A DNA stretch of 64,000 nt from Polytrichum commune (GCA_950295325.1 OX485805.1:42990758-43054757), one strand, 5' to 3'; numbered from the stretch's first letter, positions 9,477 to 21,699 are shown. Notes: generated by a model not told the origin, from the letters alone. Program-made: numbers and translations.

Positions 9477-9694
9477 AAATGTGCCCTTCAGCACATTCTC
9501 CTTCCAATCCTGTTCTCGCCCTTAGTATTTTTCCATAATGCATCGTCTTCATATTTGATGCAAAATTCTTTATTGGATCATAGCATTAAACTAGTCGAAT
9601 TGTTAATCACAGGATCCCCCGAAGATAGGTCGCAACCCCTCGACCAGTGCACCTCACACCCGAAACAAACCGTTCATCGTGTTTGACCTCAACG

Positions 9695-10666
9695 TGTCGC
9701 GCACCTCTCCATGAGGAGTGCCCGAAACACCATGGGCACAAGGGGGACCCCGGAGTGACACCCGGGACTTGTGGCGCCGTTGGTGAGAGGGCCCAAGTGA
9801 TCCTAGTGTGGGTGAGGGCCCCGGGCGTTGGGAACGCCTCCCATCCACGGAGACTAGGAGGCACAAGGGTAAGGCCATGAGCTATGCGTAGCCCATGGCG
9901 TGGTGATTCTAGAATGCTCAAGAACACCTCAAGTGGAGGTGTGAGCTAGGAGTTATGGCCATTTGAGTGGGGCGCTGTCCCGGGACAGCGCCCTGCTACA
10001 GCAGTGCCTGGGAGTGATTCCCGGGACTGCCAAGGTTCAAACAGGCATAACTTCCTCAATACTTGCCCGAATGGGGCAAGTGAGGAGTCCATCGACATCT
10101 ACGTGAAGCGTACATGAAGATGGAGTGGTCGGTTGTTAACATCAGACATCATACAAGGAAGTTATGATGGTCTAAAGCTGGTGGGGGCTTCTAGGCCCAG
10201 CGGCTAAGGGAAAGTGTCCACTTGGCCCCAACTCTTGGTAGAGAGACAAGAGGTTGGCTGACGGTGGGGTAGGGGCCCTGCGTAAAGTCCTAGAGGCTTA
10301 TATGGGTGAGGTGGTGTGGCCTCACCCACCCGAGGCCGAACGGCAAGGCCTCCATGGGCTTTGGCCTATTGTGAGGCCATAGTTGCCTAGTATGCTTCGG
10401 GTTGTTGTAGTGTTGCTCCGGCAACGCGATGATCAACATAGGATTGGACTTCCATGGATGGAAGTCCACATTGGGGAAATGGGTTACCGATTAAGGGGTG
10501 AGTCCCGAAAGCAAAGTAGGAGGGTTGGTTCCCTCCTATGAACTATTGGTCCGGGGTAAGAGGAGCTATCCATTAGCATGGCGGAATGCGAATGGTTAGC
10601 ACTCGTAACCTTTGCTAGAAACGAAAATTGGCAAGATTGTTAAGGGAGCTAGCAAGGGTTGCGACA
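9695..10666 (+). repeat. 5' LTR of copy C
   Basis: 972 bp, TGTCGCGCACC ... GGTTGCGACA, followed by the primer-binding site. Private bases include CGGTTGTTAACATCAG where others have TATGATCAG. Confidence 0.95.
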
Positions 10667-10668
10667 CG

Positions 10669-10680
10669 TGGTATCAGAGC
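10669..10680 (+). promoter_or_regulatory. Primer-binding site of copy C
   Basis: TGGTATCAGAGC two bases (CG) after the LTR. Confidence 0.92.
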
Positions 10681-10717
10681 AGGGTTCCAAGTTTTGAGCT
10701 CGCACTTTGAGGGAAAC

Positions 10718-11598
10718 ATGGCTATCAAAAATGCGGGTTGTGATGGTGAGCCCGGGGTTTCCAAAAGGTTGTGAGGCTCAAATTGGAACAAGGATCATGT
10801 GCAAGTGGAATTTGACCATACCATTGGTTCTAATGACAATGGTGGGCATGAGGGTGGATTTGGTAAGGAAATTGGAGGAGTGCTTTGAAAAGGGCTCCCT
10901 CAAACCTCAAAAAAACATTTGGGGCCTAGAATACCGAATGCACCCAAAACCTTGGAGGGCATTAATGTTGGATTAAAATTCCAATTCGAAATGCTTGGAA
11001 GGTATTGATGTTGGAATGAATTTGGTGCTAATGAGGCACCCGGGGCTTCTTAAGGCCTATGTGCGCTATTCAAACGCACAAATGAAGGATACACCTAAAA
11101 CGGACGAGCTTTCTAAGAAATGCATCCTTTTAGGTGGGGTTTTAAAAGCGGGTGGTGGATGCCTTGTTTAAGTCCCCAAGGCTTCTTGAGGACATGGTGG
11201 GGACCATCAAATTTGCAAGAGCATTGAAGCCGATGGTCCCAAAGAGAAGTTTGGCGGCGCATCACCACAAGTGGCTTTAGCCAAAGTAGGTCCCAAAGAA
11301 ATGAGTGCAAATTGTTTGGTCCATTTTACTTACGCAAAACATGTTGGTGCCGTGGACGGAATGTTTAAAGGTGGCTTTATGCTTCCAAAGCAAATTATAC
11401 TTGTGCCGCAGACGAAATGTTGGGAGGTGGGTTTGTCCTACCAAGGCAATTCATGTTCGTGCCGCGGACGAAGTGTGGGAAGGTGGCTTTGTACTACCAA
11501 GGCAAAACATGTTTGTTTTGCGGACACACTATTAGAAATTGGTTTTGTGGCACCAAACCAATTTGTTCCGCGGACGAAATGTTTAAAGTTGGCTTTGC
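10718..11598 (+). pseudogene. Gag remnant (copy C, first part)
   Basis: Starts at ATG 10718 (MAIKNAGCDGEPGVSKR, then TGA). Later frames are broken. From about 11335 there are imperfect 66-69-bp repeats with Cys-rich readings such as CWEVGLSYQGNSCSCRGR, broadly like repeated CCHC zinc knuckles. Copy D interrupts the last one at 11598; the rest resumes at 25613 and runs to about 25780. Confidence 0.68.
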
Positions 11599-12570
11599 TG
11601 TCGCAACCCTTGCTAGGTCCCTTAATAATCTTGCCAATTTTCAATTCTACCAAAGGTTACGAGCGCTAACCATTCGGATTCCGCCATGCTTATGGTTAGC
11701 TCCTCCTACCCCGGACCTTATAGTTCATAGGAGGGAACCAACCCTCCTACTTTGCTTTAGGGACTCACCCCTTAATCGGTAACCCATTCCTAGATGTGGA
11801 CTTCCATCCATGGAAGTCCAATCCCATGTTGATCATCGCGTTGCCGGAGCAACACTACAACAACCCGAACCATACTAGGCAACTATGGCCTCACATTGGG
11901 CCAAAGCCCATGGAGGCCGTGCCGTTCGGCCTCGGGTGGGTGAGGCCACACCACCTCACCCATATAAGCCTCTAGGACTTCACGCGGGGCCCCTACCCCA
12001 CCGTCAACCAACCTCTTGTCTCTCTACCAAGAGTTGGGGCCAAGTGGACATTTTCCTTTAGCAGCTGGGCCTAGAACCCCCTAGCAGCTTCAGACCATCA
12101 TAACTTCCTTGTATGATGTCTGATCATAACACCCAACCACTCCATGTTCATCTACGCTTCACGTAGATGCCAATGGACTCCTCACTTGCTCCATTTGAGC
12201 AAGTCTTGAGGAAGTTATGCCTGTTTGAACCTTGGCAGTCCCGGGAATCACTCCCAGGCACTGCTGTACCAGGGCGCTGTCCCGGGACAGCGCCCCACTC
12301 AAATGGCCATAACTCCTAGCTCACACCTCCGATTGAGGTGTTCTTGAGCTTTCTAGAATCACCACGCCATGAGCTACGCATAACTCATGGCCTTACCCTT
12401 GTGCCTCCTAGTCTTCGTGGGTGGGAGGCGTTCCCAACGCCCGGGGCCCTCACCCACACTAGGATCACTTGGGCCCTCTCACCAACGGCGCCACAAGTCC
12501 CGGGTGTCACTCCGGGGTCCCCCTTGTGCCCATGGTGTTTCGGGCACTCCTCATGGAGAGGTGCGCGACA
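11599..12570 (-). repeat. 3' LTR of copy D
   Basis: 972 bp in reverse orientation, followed on its right by the reverse complement of the polypurine tract (12571-12582) and the 3' non-coding region. Confidence 0.95.
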
Positions 12571-13375
12571 CTCACCCCCACCAAACAGAGTCGATGCCCT
12601 CATCGACTATACTCGTAGTCGGCACACCAATTCTCAAGTTGCCATCCTCTATGGTGCCGCATTGTGTTTACCTTAGGGCGCGACCCCCACAATGCATCTT
12701 CAAATTTGGCATGGTCCCAAAGGTGTCGTTCCTAGGTGGTCCGTTAGCGACCTTGGATGTCTCCTCCAAGGACCTAACCTACACTAGACCCACCTACTTT
12801 GGGACTCACTTGGGTTGCCCCTCCTTTGGGGCCTCCCCCGTTAGGCTCCACTAGCCTAACGTGACACATCTAGGCGAGACCTCAACGCTTCCACTAAGTT
12901 GTCTCGGTTGCAACTCCGAGATGGCTTTCCATTGTTAAGCCACGCCTCGATCGCACGGGGGTGATGCCAAGTCCCGCCCGACTCGGTTCCCACTTTGCTC
13001 TTTCGAGACATGGGTTCATGACTCCCATGCGCCAACTCTCGTTAGCTCGCGGGTAACACTTTTATGAGCACGCGCCATCACCTTGTCCCCGCCCGGACAA
13101 GCCCACGGCTAAGAAGCTTTTTGGTTTTATCCAAGGCCCCTCCTAGCCATGGCCCCAATTACTCGGCTTACCCAACCTAGTTTGGCATATCTATTCCCCC
13201 TCTTCCACTAACCAAGCACAAGTACAAGACTAGGACCTCATCTCGTATTTTTCTCTTTGCACCACTAAAGTTTGGACTTTATTCCCTCAAGCCAAAGAAC
13301 AAGTTCATGTTGTGGAGCAATTAACCTCGAAGCTAAGTGTGCTACTAGCGTCTCTCCCCCACTAAAGGAGATTGA
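12571..13375 (-). other. Polypurine tract and 3' non-coding region of copy D
   Basis: CTCACCCCCACC at 12571-12582 is the minus-strand polypurine tract. The rest matches 1775-2576 of copy A in reverse, without a supported gene. Confidence 0.8.
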
Positions 13376-14847
13376 TGTCGTCATCAATGCCTACGCTTCA
13401 TTTTATTGGAATGTCTAGCCTTAGTTTCTTCAAAGTGCTTTACCAATTCCTTGGCGTTCATCATGTCTCTTGCCACTACCCAAACGGCTTCTTTCTCATG
13501 GTATCCTCACCATTTCACCAAGTACTCCTTTGTACATTTTCTTTCATTTTCACTTGGGCTTCGTACACTTGAGGATGCCCTCTTACCTCATGTTCCAAAT
13601 GACCTCCACAAGGTCGGGACGTGGCCTAATCACTTGCTTGTGATCGGGCCACAAGGTGTCGTCCTAAAATGACTTTCGTAATGAGACATGAAATGTCGGA
13701 TGCACTTTGATGTCCGGCGGTAATTCCAACATATACATGTCCTTGAACACTTGTTCCATAATGGAAAACAAAGCTCCAATTTTGGACATGAACTTTGGAG
13801 TGAGGCCTTCCGGCTAAGTGAAGTTGTTCACATTCAACAACACCTTTTGGCCCACCTCATTCTCCACTTCGCGTCTTCCGGCATTGATTTGCACTCCGTA
13901 GCACCTTCGGGCTTTCTCCACCAACAACTTGGTCATCTCCAAGACTTGTTTACCATCCTTGGCCAAGTCCTCACCATCTTGGTTAAACTCTAGTGTTGAA
14001 TGTGCCCCCTCGAGAGCTAGGTTAATAGGTTGGAGCGCATCCACTCCATAAGCCACCACCAAAGACCACCCCTTGGTAGCCAAGTGCGTGGCTACATTGC
14101 AATTACCCTCCGCTCGACCCACATAGTCCGCCCAATCTCCTTGGTCCGCCCCCACCAAGTTCCTCAAGTATTGCTTCAAGTCTCCATTCACACGCTTTGT
14201 TTTCCCATCCATTTGGGAATACACGGCCGTGCTAAACCTTAGTTTCAATACAACCTTCTTAGATAAATGCATTGGAAATGCACTTGTGAACTTTGGATCT
14301 TGATCCCACACAATCACTCTTGGCAACTTGTGGTGCCTCAACCATCCTTTGTGAAAAGGCTATGCGGTCTTCAACGCGGTGGCAGCTCCCACAATCGGCA
14401 CCATGTGTGCCAACTTGGCAAACCGCTCTACCACCAACAAGATGGCATCATACCCATGTGACTCCGGCAAACTTGTGATCAAGTCCATGCACATACTATG
14501 CCATGGCGCCGACGGGATAGGCAACGGTTGCAAGAAACCGCCTTGCTTTTGGTAAGAGGTTCGGTTCACTTGGCACTTTGATTCAAGCCTTCACAAAGTG
14601 GGTTATATCCTCCTTTATGCACCGCCAATGGAACCTCCTTGATGCCATTCAATGGCGGTTTTTTCTTTCTCCTCTATGGCCGGCAATAGGACTATCATAT
14701 TCCTCCTTCAAAACCGATAGCCTCAACTTGCCTTGTGGCACATACACCCGACTTTGCTTACACTTGAACAATCCGTCCACCAACTTAACCTTTTTGAGCA
14801 CCTTGTTCTTGCCAAGCTCACCTAAAAGTTTTTGTGCCTCGGGGTAG
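13376..14847 (-). pseudogene. Integrase and chromodomain (copy D), interrupted
   Basis: Core frames 14569-14360 and 14341-13814 hold CMDLITSLPES, VIVWDQDPKF and GKTKRVN. The last motif has K where the catalytic E stands in other copies, so this copy also lost a triad residue. TAG at 14362-14360 is the family stop and TAG at 13816-13814 the common one. Chromodomain text lies at the left end (13376-13575). Confidence 0.83.
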
Positions 14848-14868
14848 TTAATTTACCCCTCCCGTATC

Positions 14869-15200
14869 TTGCATCACAAGTTTCCTTCGCCGGCACACAT
14901 TAGCCACAAGGTTTGGATGGTTCTCATTGCTTGGAACTCTTCCGGTCTACTTAGCGCATCCGGCCCCACATTTCCACGGTCCGGTTTGTGGACCAAATCC
15001 ACCTTCATAAGCGCCAAACTATCATGCCACCGCAATGACTTGGCGCTCACTTGCGCTTGTATGTCAAAATACTTCTAGGACGCATTGTCCATGTAGACCT
15101 TTGCTTTGTGCGACCCCAAATAGTGTCGCCACATCTTCAAGCAACGCACTACGGCAAAGAAGTTCTTTGTCATGAGTTGGTTGTCTTCTTTGACAACCAT
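14869..15200 (-). pseudogene. RNase H remnant (copy D)
   Basis: Same blocks as in copy A. The family stop after the DN.S block is TAG here rather than TAA, a second change at an already dead codon. Confidence 0.62.
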
Positions 15201-15725
15201 CGAGCCTCATGCCCCATATGCAATGGCCATCCATCTTACAGTAACAATCCACCATTGGCAAAGTTACTCGCCCCCGTATGCACCTCAAAAGGTTTGTCAA
15301 ACTCCACGAACTTGGGCACGGGCGGCGAAGAGAACTTGCTCTTAAGCTCCCCAAAGATTTAGTGACAAGGCTAATCCCACTCTTGGGATAGCCATTTCTT
15401 TCACAAGTCGGACAAGGTTTAACAACCATTGAGCTTATTGCTCTCATGTGCAATGGTCCTCCATCTTGGATCAACATCCGCTAATGGCAAAGTGACTCGC
15501 CCCCGTATGCACCTCAAAAGGTTTGGCAAACTCCGCAAGCTTGATCACGGACGGCAAAGACAACTTGCTCTTAAGCTCCCCAATGGCTTGGTGGCAAGGC
15601 TCATCCCACTCTTGGGATAGCCATTTGTTGCACATGCCGGACAAGGTTCGACAACCATTAAGCTTACCGCTTTCATATGCAATGGTCATCCGTCTTGAAT
15701 CCACATCCGCCAATGGTAAAGTCAC
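15200..15725 (-). repeat. 229-bp tandem array (copy D), 3 units, split by E
   Basis: Landmarks at 15382 and 15611; the third, at 22793, falls 229 bp further once copy E and one TSD (6953 bp) are removed. Copy E inserted inside a unit at GTCAC. Confidence 0.87.
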
Positions 15726-16699
15726 TGTCGCGCACCTCTCCATGAGGAGTGCCCGAAACACCATGGGCACAAGGGGGACCCCGGAGTGACACCCGGGACT
15801 TGTGGCGCCATTGGTGAGAGGGCCCAAGTTATCCTAGTGTGGGTGAGGGCCCCGGGCGTTGGGAACGCCTCCCACCCACAGAGACTAGGAGGCATGAGGG
15901 TAAGGCCATGAGCTATGCGTAGCTCATGGCGTGGTGATTCTAGAATGCTCAAGATCACCTCAATCGGAGGTGTGAGCTAGGAGTTATGGCCATTTGAGTG
16001 GGGCGCTGTCCCGGGACAGCGCCCTGGTACAGCAGTGCCTGGGAGGGATTCCCGGGACTGCCAAGGTTCAAACAGGCATAACTTCCTCAAGACTTGCTCG
16101 AATGGAGCAAGTGAGGAGTCCATCGGCATCTACGTGAAGCGTAGATGAGGATGGAGTGGTTGGTTGTTATGATCAGACATCATACAAGGAAGTCATGATG
16201 GTCTGAAGCTGCTGGGGGGGTTCTAGGCCCAGCAGCTAAAGGAAAATGTCCACTTGGCCCCAACTCTTGGTAGAGAGACAAGAGGTTGGTTGACGGTGGG
16301 GTAGGGGCCCCGCGTGAAGTCCTAGAGGCTTATATGGGTGAGGTGGTGTGGCCTCACCCACCCGAGGCCGAACGGCACGGCCTCCATGGGCATTGGCCCA
16401 TTGTGAGGCCATAGTTGCCTAGTATGGTTCGGGTTGTTGTAGTGTTGCTCCGGCAACGCGATGATCAACATAGGATTGGACTTCCATGGATGGAAGTCCA
16501 CATTGGGGAAATGGGTTACGGATTAAGGGGTGAGTCCCGAAAGCAAAGTAGGAGGGTTGGTTCCCTCCTATGAACTATTGGTCCGGGGTAAGAGGAGCTA
16601 TCCATTAGCATGGCGGAATGCGAATGGTTAGCGCTCGTAACCTTTGCTAGAAACGAAAATTGGCAAGATGGTCAAGGAGGGCTAGCAAGGGTTGCGACA
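15726..16699 (+). repeat. 5' LTR of copy E
   Basis: 974 bp, TGTCGCGCACC ... GGGTTGCGACA, flanked on the left by GTCAC. Confidence 0.96.
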
Positions 16700-16701
16700 C
16701 G

Positions 16702-16713
16702 TGGTATCAGAGC
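16702..16713 (+). promoter_or_regulatory. Primer-binding site of copy E
   Basis: TGGTATCAGAGC after a CG spacer. Confidence 0.92.
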
Positions 16714-16750
16714 AGGGTTCCAAATTTTGAGCTCGCACTTTGAGGGAAAC

Positions 16751-17760
16751 ATGGCTATCAAAAAATGCGGGTTGTGATGGTGAGCCCGTGGTTTCCAAAA
16801 GGTTGTGAGGCTTAAATTGGAACAAGGATCATGTGCAAGTGGAGTTTGACCATACCATTGGTTCTAATGACAATGGTGGGCACTAAGGTGGATTCGGTAA
16901 GGAAATTGAAGGAGTGCTTTGAAGAGGGCTCCCACAAACCTCCAAAAGTATTTGGGGCCTAGAATACCGAATGCACCTTAAACCTTGGAGGGTATTAATT
17001 TTGGATTGAAATTCCAATTTGAAATGCTTAAAAGGTGGTGATGTTGGAATTGGTGCAAATGAGGCACCCGGGGCCTCTTAAGGCCTATGTGCGCTATTCA
17101 AACGCACAAGTGAAGGATACACCTAAAATGGACGACCTTGTGAGACATGCATCGTTTTAGGTGGGAATTCAAAAGCGGGTGGTGAATTCCATGTCCGAGT
17201 CCCCAAAGCTTCTTGAGGACGTATCGGGAATCTTTAAGATTTGAAGAACATTGAAGTCGATGGTCCTAAAAAGAAATTCGACGGCGTACCACCATGAAGT
17301 GGGTTTAGCCGAAAGAGGTCTCAAGGAAATGGGCATAAGTAGTGTGGCCGTTATACCAAGGCAAATCATGCTCGTTTCGCGGACACAATGTGGAAGGTGG
17401 CTTTGTGGTACCAAGCCAAATCATATTTGTGCCGTATGCGGAATGTTAGAAGTTGATTTTATGCTACTAATCCATATAATGTTTGGGCCGCGGACGGAAT
17501 GTTACAATGTGAATTGGTGGTACCAAGCTAGAACATATTTGTGCCGCGGACGGGATGTTAAAAGTTGGCTTTGCGGACCAAGCCAAAACATATTGTTGCC
17601 GTGGACCGAATGTTAGACTATGGCTTTGTGGCCAAGGCTAATAGCCTTAAGCCAAGGCCAAGTCTTTTATACCTTGAGGCTCAAGTAATCGGAGATATGT
17701 CTCATGAGTTGACAAAGAGGCAATGGACTCTTTCATGAGCCCAAAGCTCATAAGGGGGTT
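16751..17760 (+). pseudogene. Gag remnant (copy E)
   Basis: Begins at ATG 16751 and loses frame within a few codons. Cys-rich repeats at about 17365-17600 are fewer and more worn than in copies D and H. Confidence 0.62.
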
Positions 17761-17765
17761 GGGGC

Positions 17766-18470
17766 TTGTCGACGCATAGAGCGGGCAAGCCCACCAAGGT
17801 GCGGTTTGCAAAGGGCGAACCGCATGAAGCAAAGGAAGCCGCGATGCATGTAACCTTTCAATGTGGGACATTGGATTTTTGTCAAAATTTCACACCAAGT
17901 GAAATAGATGAAATGCATGTCATTGTGAAGGCCGCCTTCTTTGAAACTCACCTGATAGATGTGAGGTGCAAGCCGGTGTGCTTGCGGTGCATTATGATGT
18001 GTTATAATGACAAAGAATTGAAGTTCAAATTGACAAGGACTCCTATGGTAGGAGGATCTAAGTTGAATTTGGTCTTAATGGACCAAATGAAAAATAGAAA
18101 GCATAATGGACGTGGTTCAATTGGAGCAACTCCAAGGAACGTATGGGGAGGCTAGGAAAGATGGGCCTCCCCCAAACAACATTGGTGTGATGTTGGTGAG
18201 ATACAAGGATGTATTCACCAATGTGTTGCCCAAAAAAAAAATTGCCGCCAAGGAGTGAAAAATAACTTTGCTCAACAAGAGATTGAGTTCTAGAGGTATG
18301 TGGTGACAAAGGAAGTTGGTGGACGAACATGAAGAATGTCAAGGCAATCCAAAAGGAGAATTGGCCCTTCATTCAAAAGGGCTTAGGTCATTTGTTGGCC
18401 TAGCCAATTAGTACCACAACTTCATTCGAGAGTTTTCTAAGGTTCCTAGGATCTTATTCAACTTATTGAG
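17766..18470 (+). pseudogene. Protease-end and gapped RT remnant (copy E)
   Basis: A 129-codon open stretch (17766-18155) with LDFCQNFTPSEIDEMHVIV and FKLTRTPMVGGSKLNLVLMD, followed by the RT start. At about 18245-18262 text of the LPPRSE type joins directly to NFAQQEIEF, so the whole RT fingers/palm is missing. RT thumb text (LRSFVGLAN, FSKV) follows. Confidence 0.76.
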
Positions 18471-18474
18471 GAAA

Positions 18475-19085
18475 ATGGCTATCCCAAGAGTGGGATGAGC
18501 CTTGTCACCAAGCCTTTGGGGGGCTCAAAAACAAGTTCTCTTCGCCGCCCGTGCTTAAGTTCGCGGACTTTAACAAACCTTTTGAGGTGCATATGGGAAC
18601 ATTAAGCTTAATGGTTGTCGAACCTAGTGCGATTTGTGAAAGAAAGGGCTATCCCAAGAGTGGGATGAGCCTTGTCCCCAAGTCTTTGGGGAGCTTAATA
18701 CAAAGTTGTCTTTGCCACCCGTGTTCAAGTTCGCGGAGCTTGACAAACCTTTTGAGGTGCATACGGGGGGGGCGAGCGACTTTGCCATTGGCGGATGGTT
18801 AACGTAAGATGGATGGCCATTGCATATGAGAGTGTTAAGCTTGATGGTTATCCGACCTTATCCGACTTGTCGAAGAATTGGCTATCCCAAGAGTGGGAGG
18901 AGCCTTGCCACCAAGTCTTTGGGGAGCTTGAGACCAAGTTCTCTTAGACGCCCGTGCTCAAGTTCGCGGAGCTTGACAAACCTTTTGAGGTGCATACGGG
19001 GGTGAGTAACTTTGCCAATGGCGGATTGTTCATTTAAGATGGATGGCCATTGCATATGGGAGCATGAAGCTCGATGGTTATCAAA
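18475..19085 (+). repeat. Tandem array (copy E), 3 units, irregular
   Basis: Landmark ATCCCAAGAG at 18481, 18651 and 18894. Spacings of 170 and 243 bp show a deletion and a small insertion relative to the 229-bp period. Confidence 0.83.
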
Positions 19086-19400
19086 GAAGACAACCAACTC
19101 ATGCCAAACAACTTCTTTGCCGTAGTGCATTACTTGAAGATGTGGCGACACTATTTGGGGTCGCACAAAGCAAAGGTCTATATGGACAATGGGTCCTAAA
19201 GAATTTTGACATTCAAGCGCAAATGAGCGCCAAGTCATTGCGGTGGCATGATAGTTTGGCGCTTATGAACGTGGATTTGATCCACAAACCGGACCGCGGA
19301 AATGTGGTGCCGGATGCGCGAAGTAGACCGGAAGAGTTCCAAGCAATGAGAACCATCCAAACCTTGTGGCTAATGTGTGCCGGCCAAGGAAACTTGTGAT
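19086..19400 (+). pseudogene. RNase H remnant (copy E)
   Basis: The 19043-19399 frame reads LDGYQRRQPTHAKQLLCRSA and then FDIQAQMSAKSLRWHDSLAL, DLIHKPDRGNVVPDARSRPE. The ADALSR-like block is intact; a one-base loss removes the usual frame at the DN.S block. Confidence 0.68.
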
Positions 19401-19429
19401 GCAAGATACGGGAGGGGTAAATTAACTAC

Positions 19430-20689
19430 CCCAAAGCACAAAAGCTTTTAGGTGAACTTCGCAAGAGCAAGGTGCTCAAAGATATTAAGTTGGTGGACGG
19501 ATTGTTCAAGTGCAAACAAAGTCGGGTGTATGTGCCACAAGGCAAGTTGAGGCTATCGGTTTTGAAGGAGGAATTTGATAGTCCTATTGCCGGCCATAGA
19601 GGAGAAAAATAAAACCACCATAGAATGGTGTCAAAGAGGTACCATTGGCGGTGCATAAAAGAGAATATAACCCACTTTGTGAAGGCGTGAACAAAGTGCC
19701 AAGTGAACCGAGCCTCTTACCAAAAGCAAGGCGGTCTCTTGCAACCGTTGCCTATCCCGTCGGGGCCATGGCATACTATGTGCATGGATTTGATCACAAG
19801 TTTGCCGGAGTCACATGGGTATGATGCCATCTTGTTGATGGTAGAGTGGTTTGCCAAGTTGGCACACATGGTGCCGATTGTGGGAACCGCCACCGCGTTG
19901 GAGACCGCATAGCCTTTTCTCAAAGGATGGTTGAGGCACCACGGGTTGCCAAGAGTGATTGTGTGGGATCAAGATCCAAAGTTCACAAGTGCATTTTCAA
20001 TGCATTTCTCTAAGGAGGTCGGAATGAAACTAAGGTTTAGCACGGCCTTGCATTCCCAAATGGATGGGAAAACGGAGCGTGTGAATGGAGTCTTGAAGCA
20101 ATACTTGAGGAACTTGGTGGGGGCGGACCAAGGAGATTGGGCGGACTATGTGGGTCGAGCGGAGTGTAATTGCAATGTAGCCACGCACTTGGCTACCAAG
20201 GGGTGGTCTTTCGTGGTGGCTTATGGAGTGGATGCGCTCCAACCTATTAACCTAGCTCTCGAGGGGGCACATTCAACACTAGAGTTTAACCAAGATGGTG
20301 AGGACTTGGCCAAGGATCGTAAACAAGTCTTGGAGATGACCAAGTTGTTGGTGGAGAAAGCCCGAAGGTACTACGGAGTGCAAGTCAATGCCGGAAGACG
20401 CGAAGTGGAGAATGAGGTGGGCCAAAAGGTGTTGTTGAATGTGAACAACTTCACCTAGCCGGAAGGCCTCACTCCAAAGTTCATGTCCAAAATTGGAGCT
20501 CCGTTTTCCATTGTGGAACAAGTGTTCAAGGACATATATAAGTTGGAATTACCGCCCAAGATCAAAGTGCATCCGACATTTCATGTCTCATTCCTAAAAC
20601 CATTTAAGGACGACACCTTGTGGCCCGATCACAAGCAAGTGATTAGGCCACCTCCCCACCTTGTGGACGTCATTTGGAACATGAGGTAA
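19430..20689 (+). pseudogene. Integrase (copy E), interrupted
   Basis: Core at 19703-19912 and 19931-20458, GPY/F region 20483-20689, all in one frame. Stops are TAG 19910-19912 and TAG 20456-20458. The triad residues are present (MDLITSLPE; VWDQDPK; GKTERVN). The zinc finger lacks the one-base insertion seen in copy A, but its first Cys is TGA (GCG TGA ACA AAG TGC). Confidence 0.87.
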
Positions 20690-21699
20690 GAGGGCATCCT
20701 CAAGTGTAGGAAGCCCAAGTAAAAATGAAAGAAAATGTACAAAGAAGTACTTGGTGAAATGGTGAGGATACCATGAGAAAGAAGCCGTTTGGGTAGCGGC
20801 AAGAGACATGATGAACGGCAAGGAATTGGTAAAGCACTTTGAAGAAACTAAGGCTAGACACTCCAATGAAATGAAGCGTAGGCATTGATGAGGACATCAA
20901 TCTCCTTTAGTGGGGGAGAGACGCTAGTAGCACACTTAGCTTCGAGGCTAATTTCTCCACAGCATGTATTTGTTCTTTGGCTTGAAGGAATAAAGTCCAA
21001 ACTTTAGTGGTGCAAAGAGAAAAGTATGAGATGAGGTCCTAGTCTTGTACTTGTGCTTGGTTAATGGAAGAGGGGGAATAGACATGCCAAACTAGGTTGG
21101 GTAAGCCGAGTAATTGGGGCCATGGCTTGGAGGGGCCTTGGATAAAACCAAAAAACTTCTTAGTTGTGGGCTTGTCCGGGCGGGGACAAGGTGATGGCGC
21201 GTGCTCATAAAAGTGCTACCCGCGAGCTAACGAGAGTTGGCGCATGGGAGTCATGAACCCATGTCTCGAAAGAGCAAAGTGGGAACCGAGTCGGGCGGGA
21301 CTTGGCATCACCCCCATGCGATCGAGGCGTGGCTTAACAATGGAAAGCCATCTCGGAGTTGCAACCGAGACAACTTAGTGGAAGCGTTGAGGTCTCGCCT
21401 AGATGTGTCATGTTAGGCTAGTGGAGCCTAACGGGGGAGGCCCCAAAGGAGGGGCAACCCAAGTGAGTCTCAAAGTAGGTGGGTCTATTGTAGGTTAGGT
21501 CCTTGGAGGAGTTCCAAGGTCGCTAACGGACCACCTAGTAACGACACCTTTGGGACTATGCCAAATTTGAAGATGCATTGTGGGGGTCGCGCCCTAAGGT
21601 AAACACAATGCCGCACCATAGAGGATGGCAACTTGAGAATTGGTGTGCCGACTACGAGTATAGTCGATGAGGGCATCGACTCCGTTTGGTGGGGGTGAG
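20690..21699 (+). other. Chromodomain end, 3' non-coding region and polypurine tract (copy E)
   Basis: Chromodomain text ends at TGA 20886-20888. About 800 bp of non-coding DNA follow, and the polypurine tract is at 21688-21699. Confidence 0.75.

Noticed and set aside
10661..10690. tRNA-like string TGGTATCAGAGCAGGG
   Set aside because: It is the retrotransposon primer-binding site, complementary to a tRNA end; no tRNA cloverleaf surrounds it.
13372..13672. Antisense frames of 66-90 codons opposite the chromodomain (TLHFIGMSSLSFFKV type), seen in most copies
   Set aside because: Shadows of the chromodomain and GPY/F region on the other strand.
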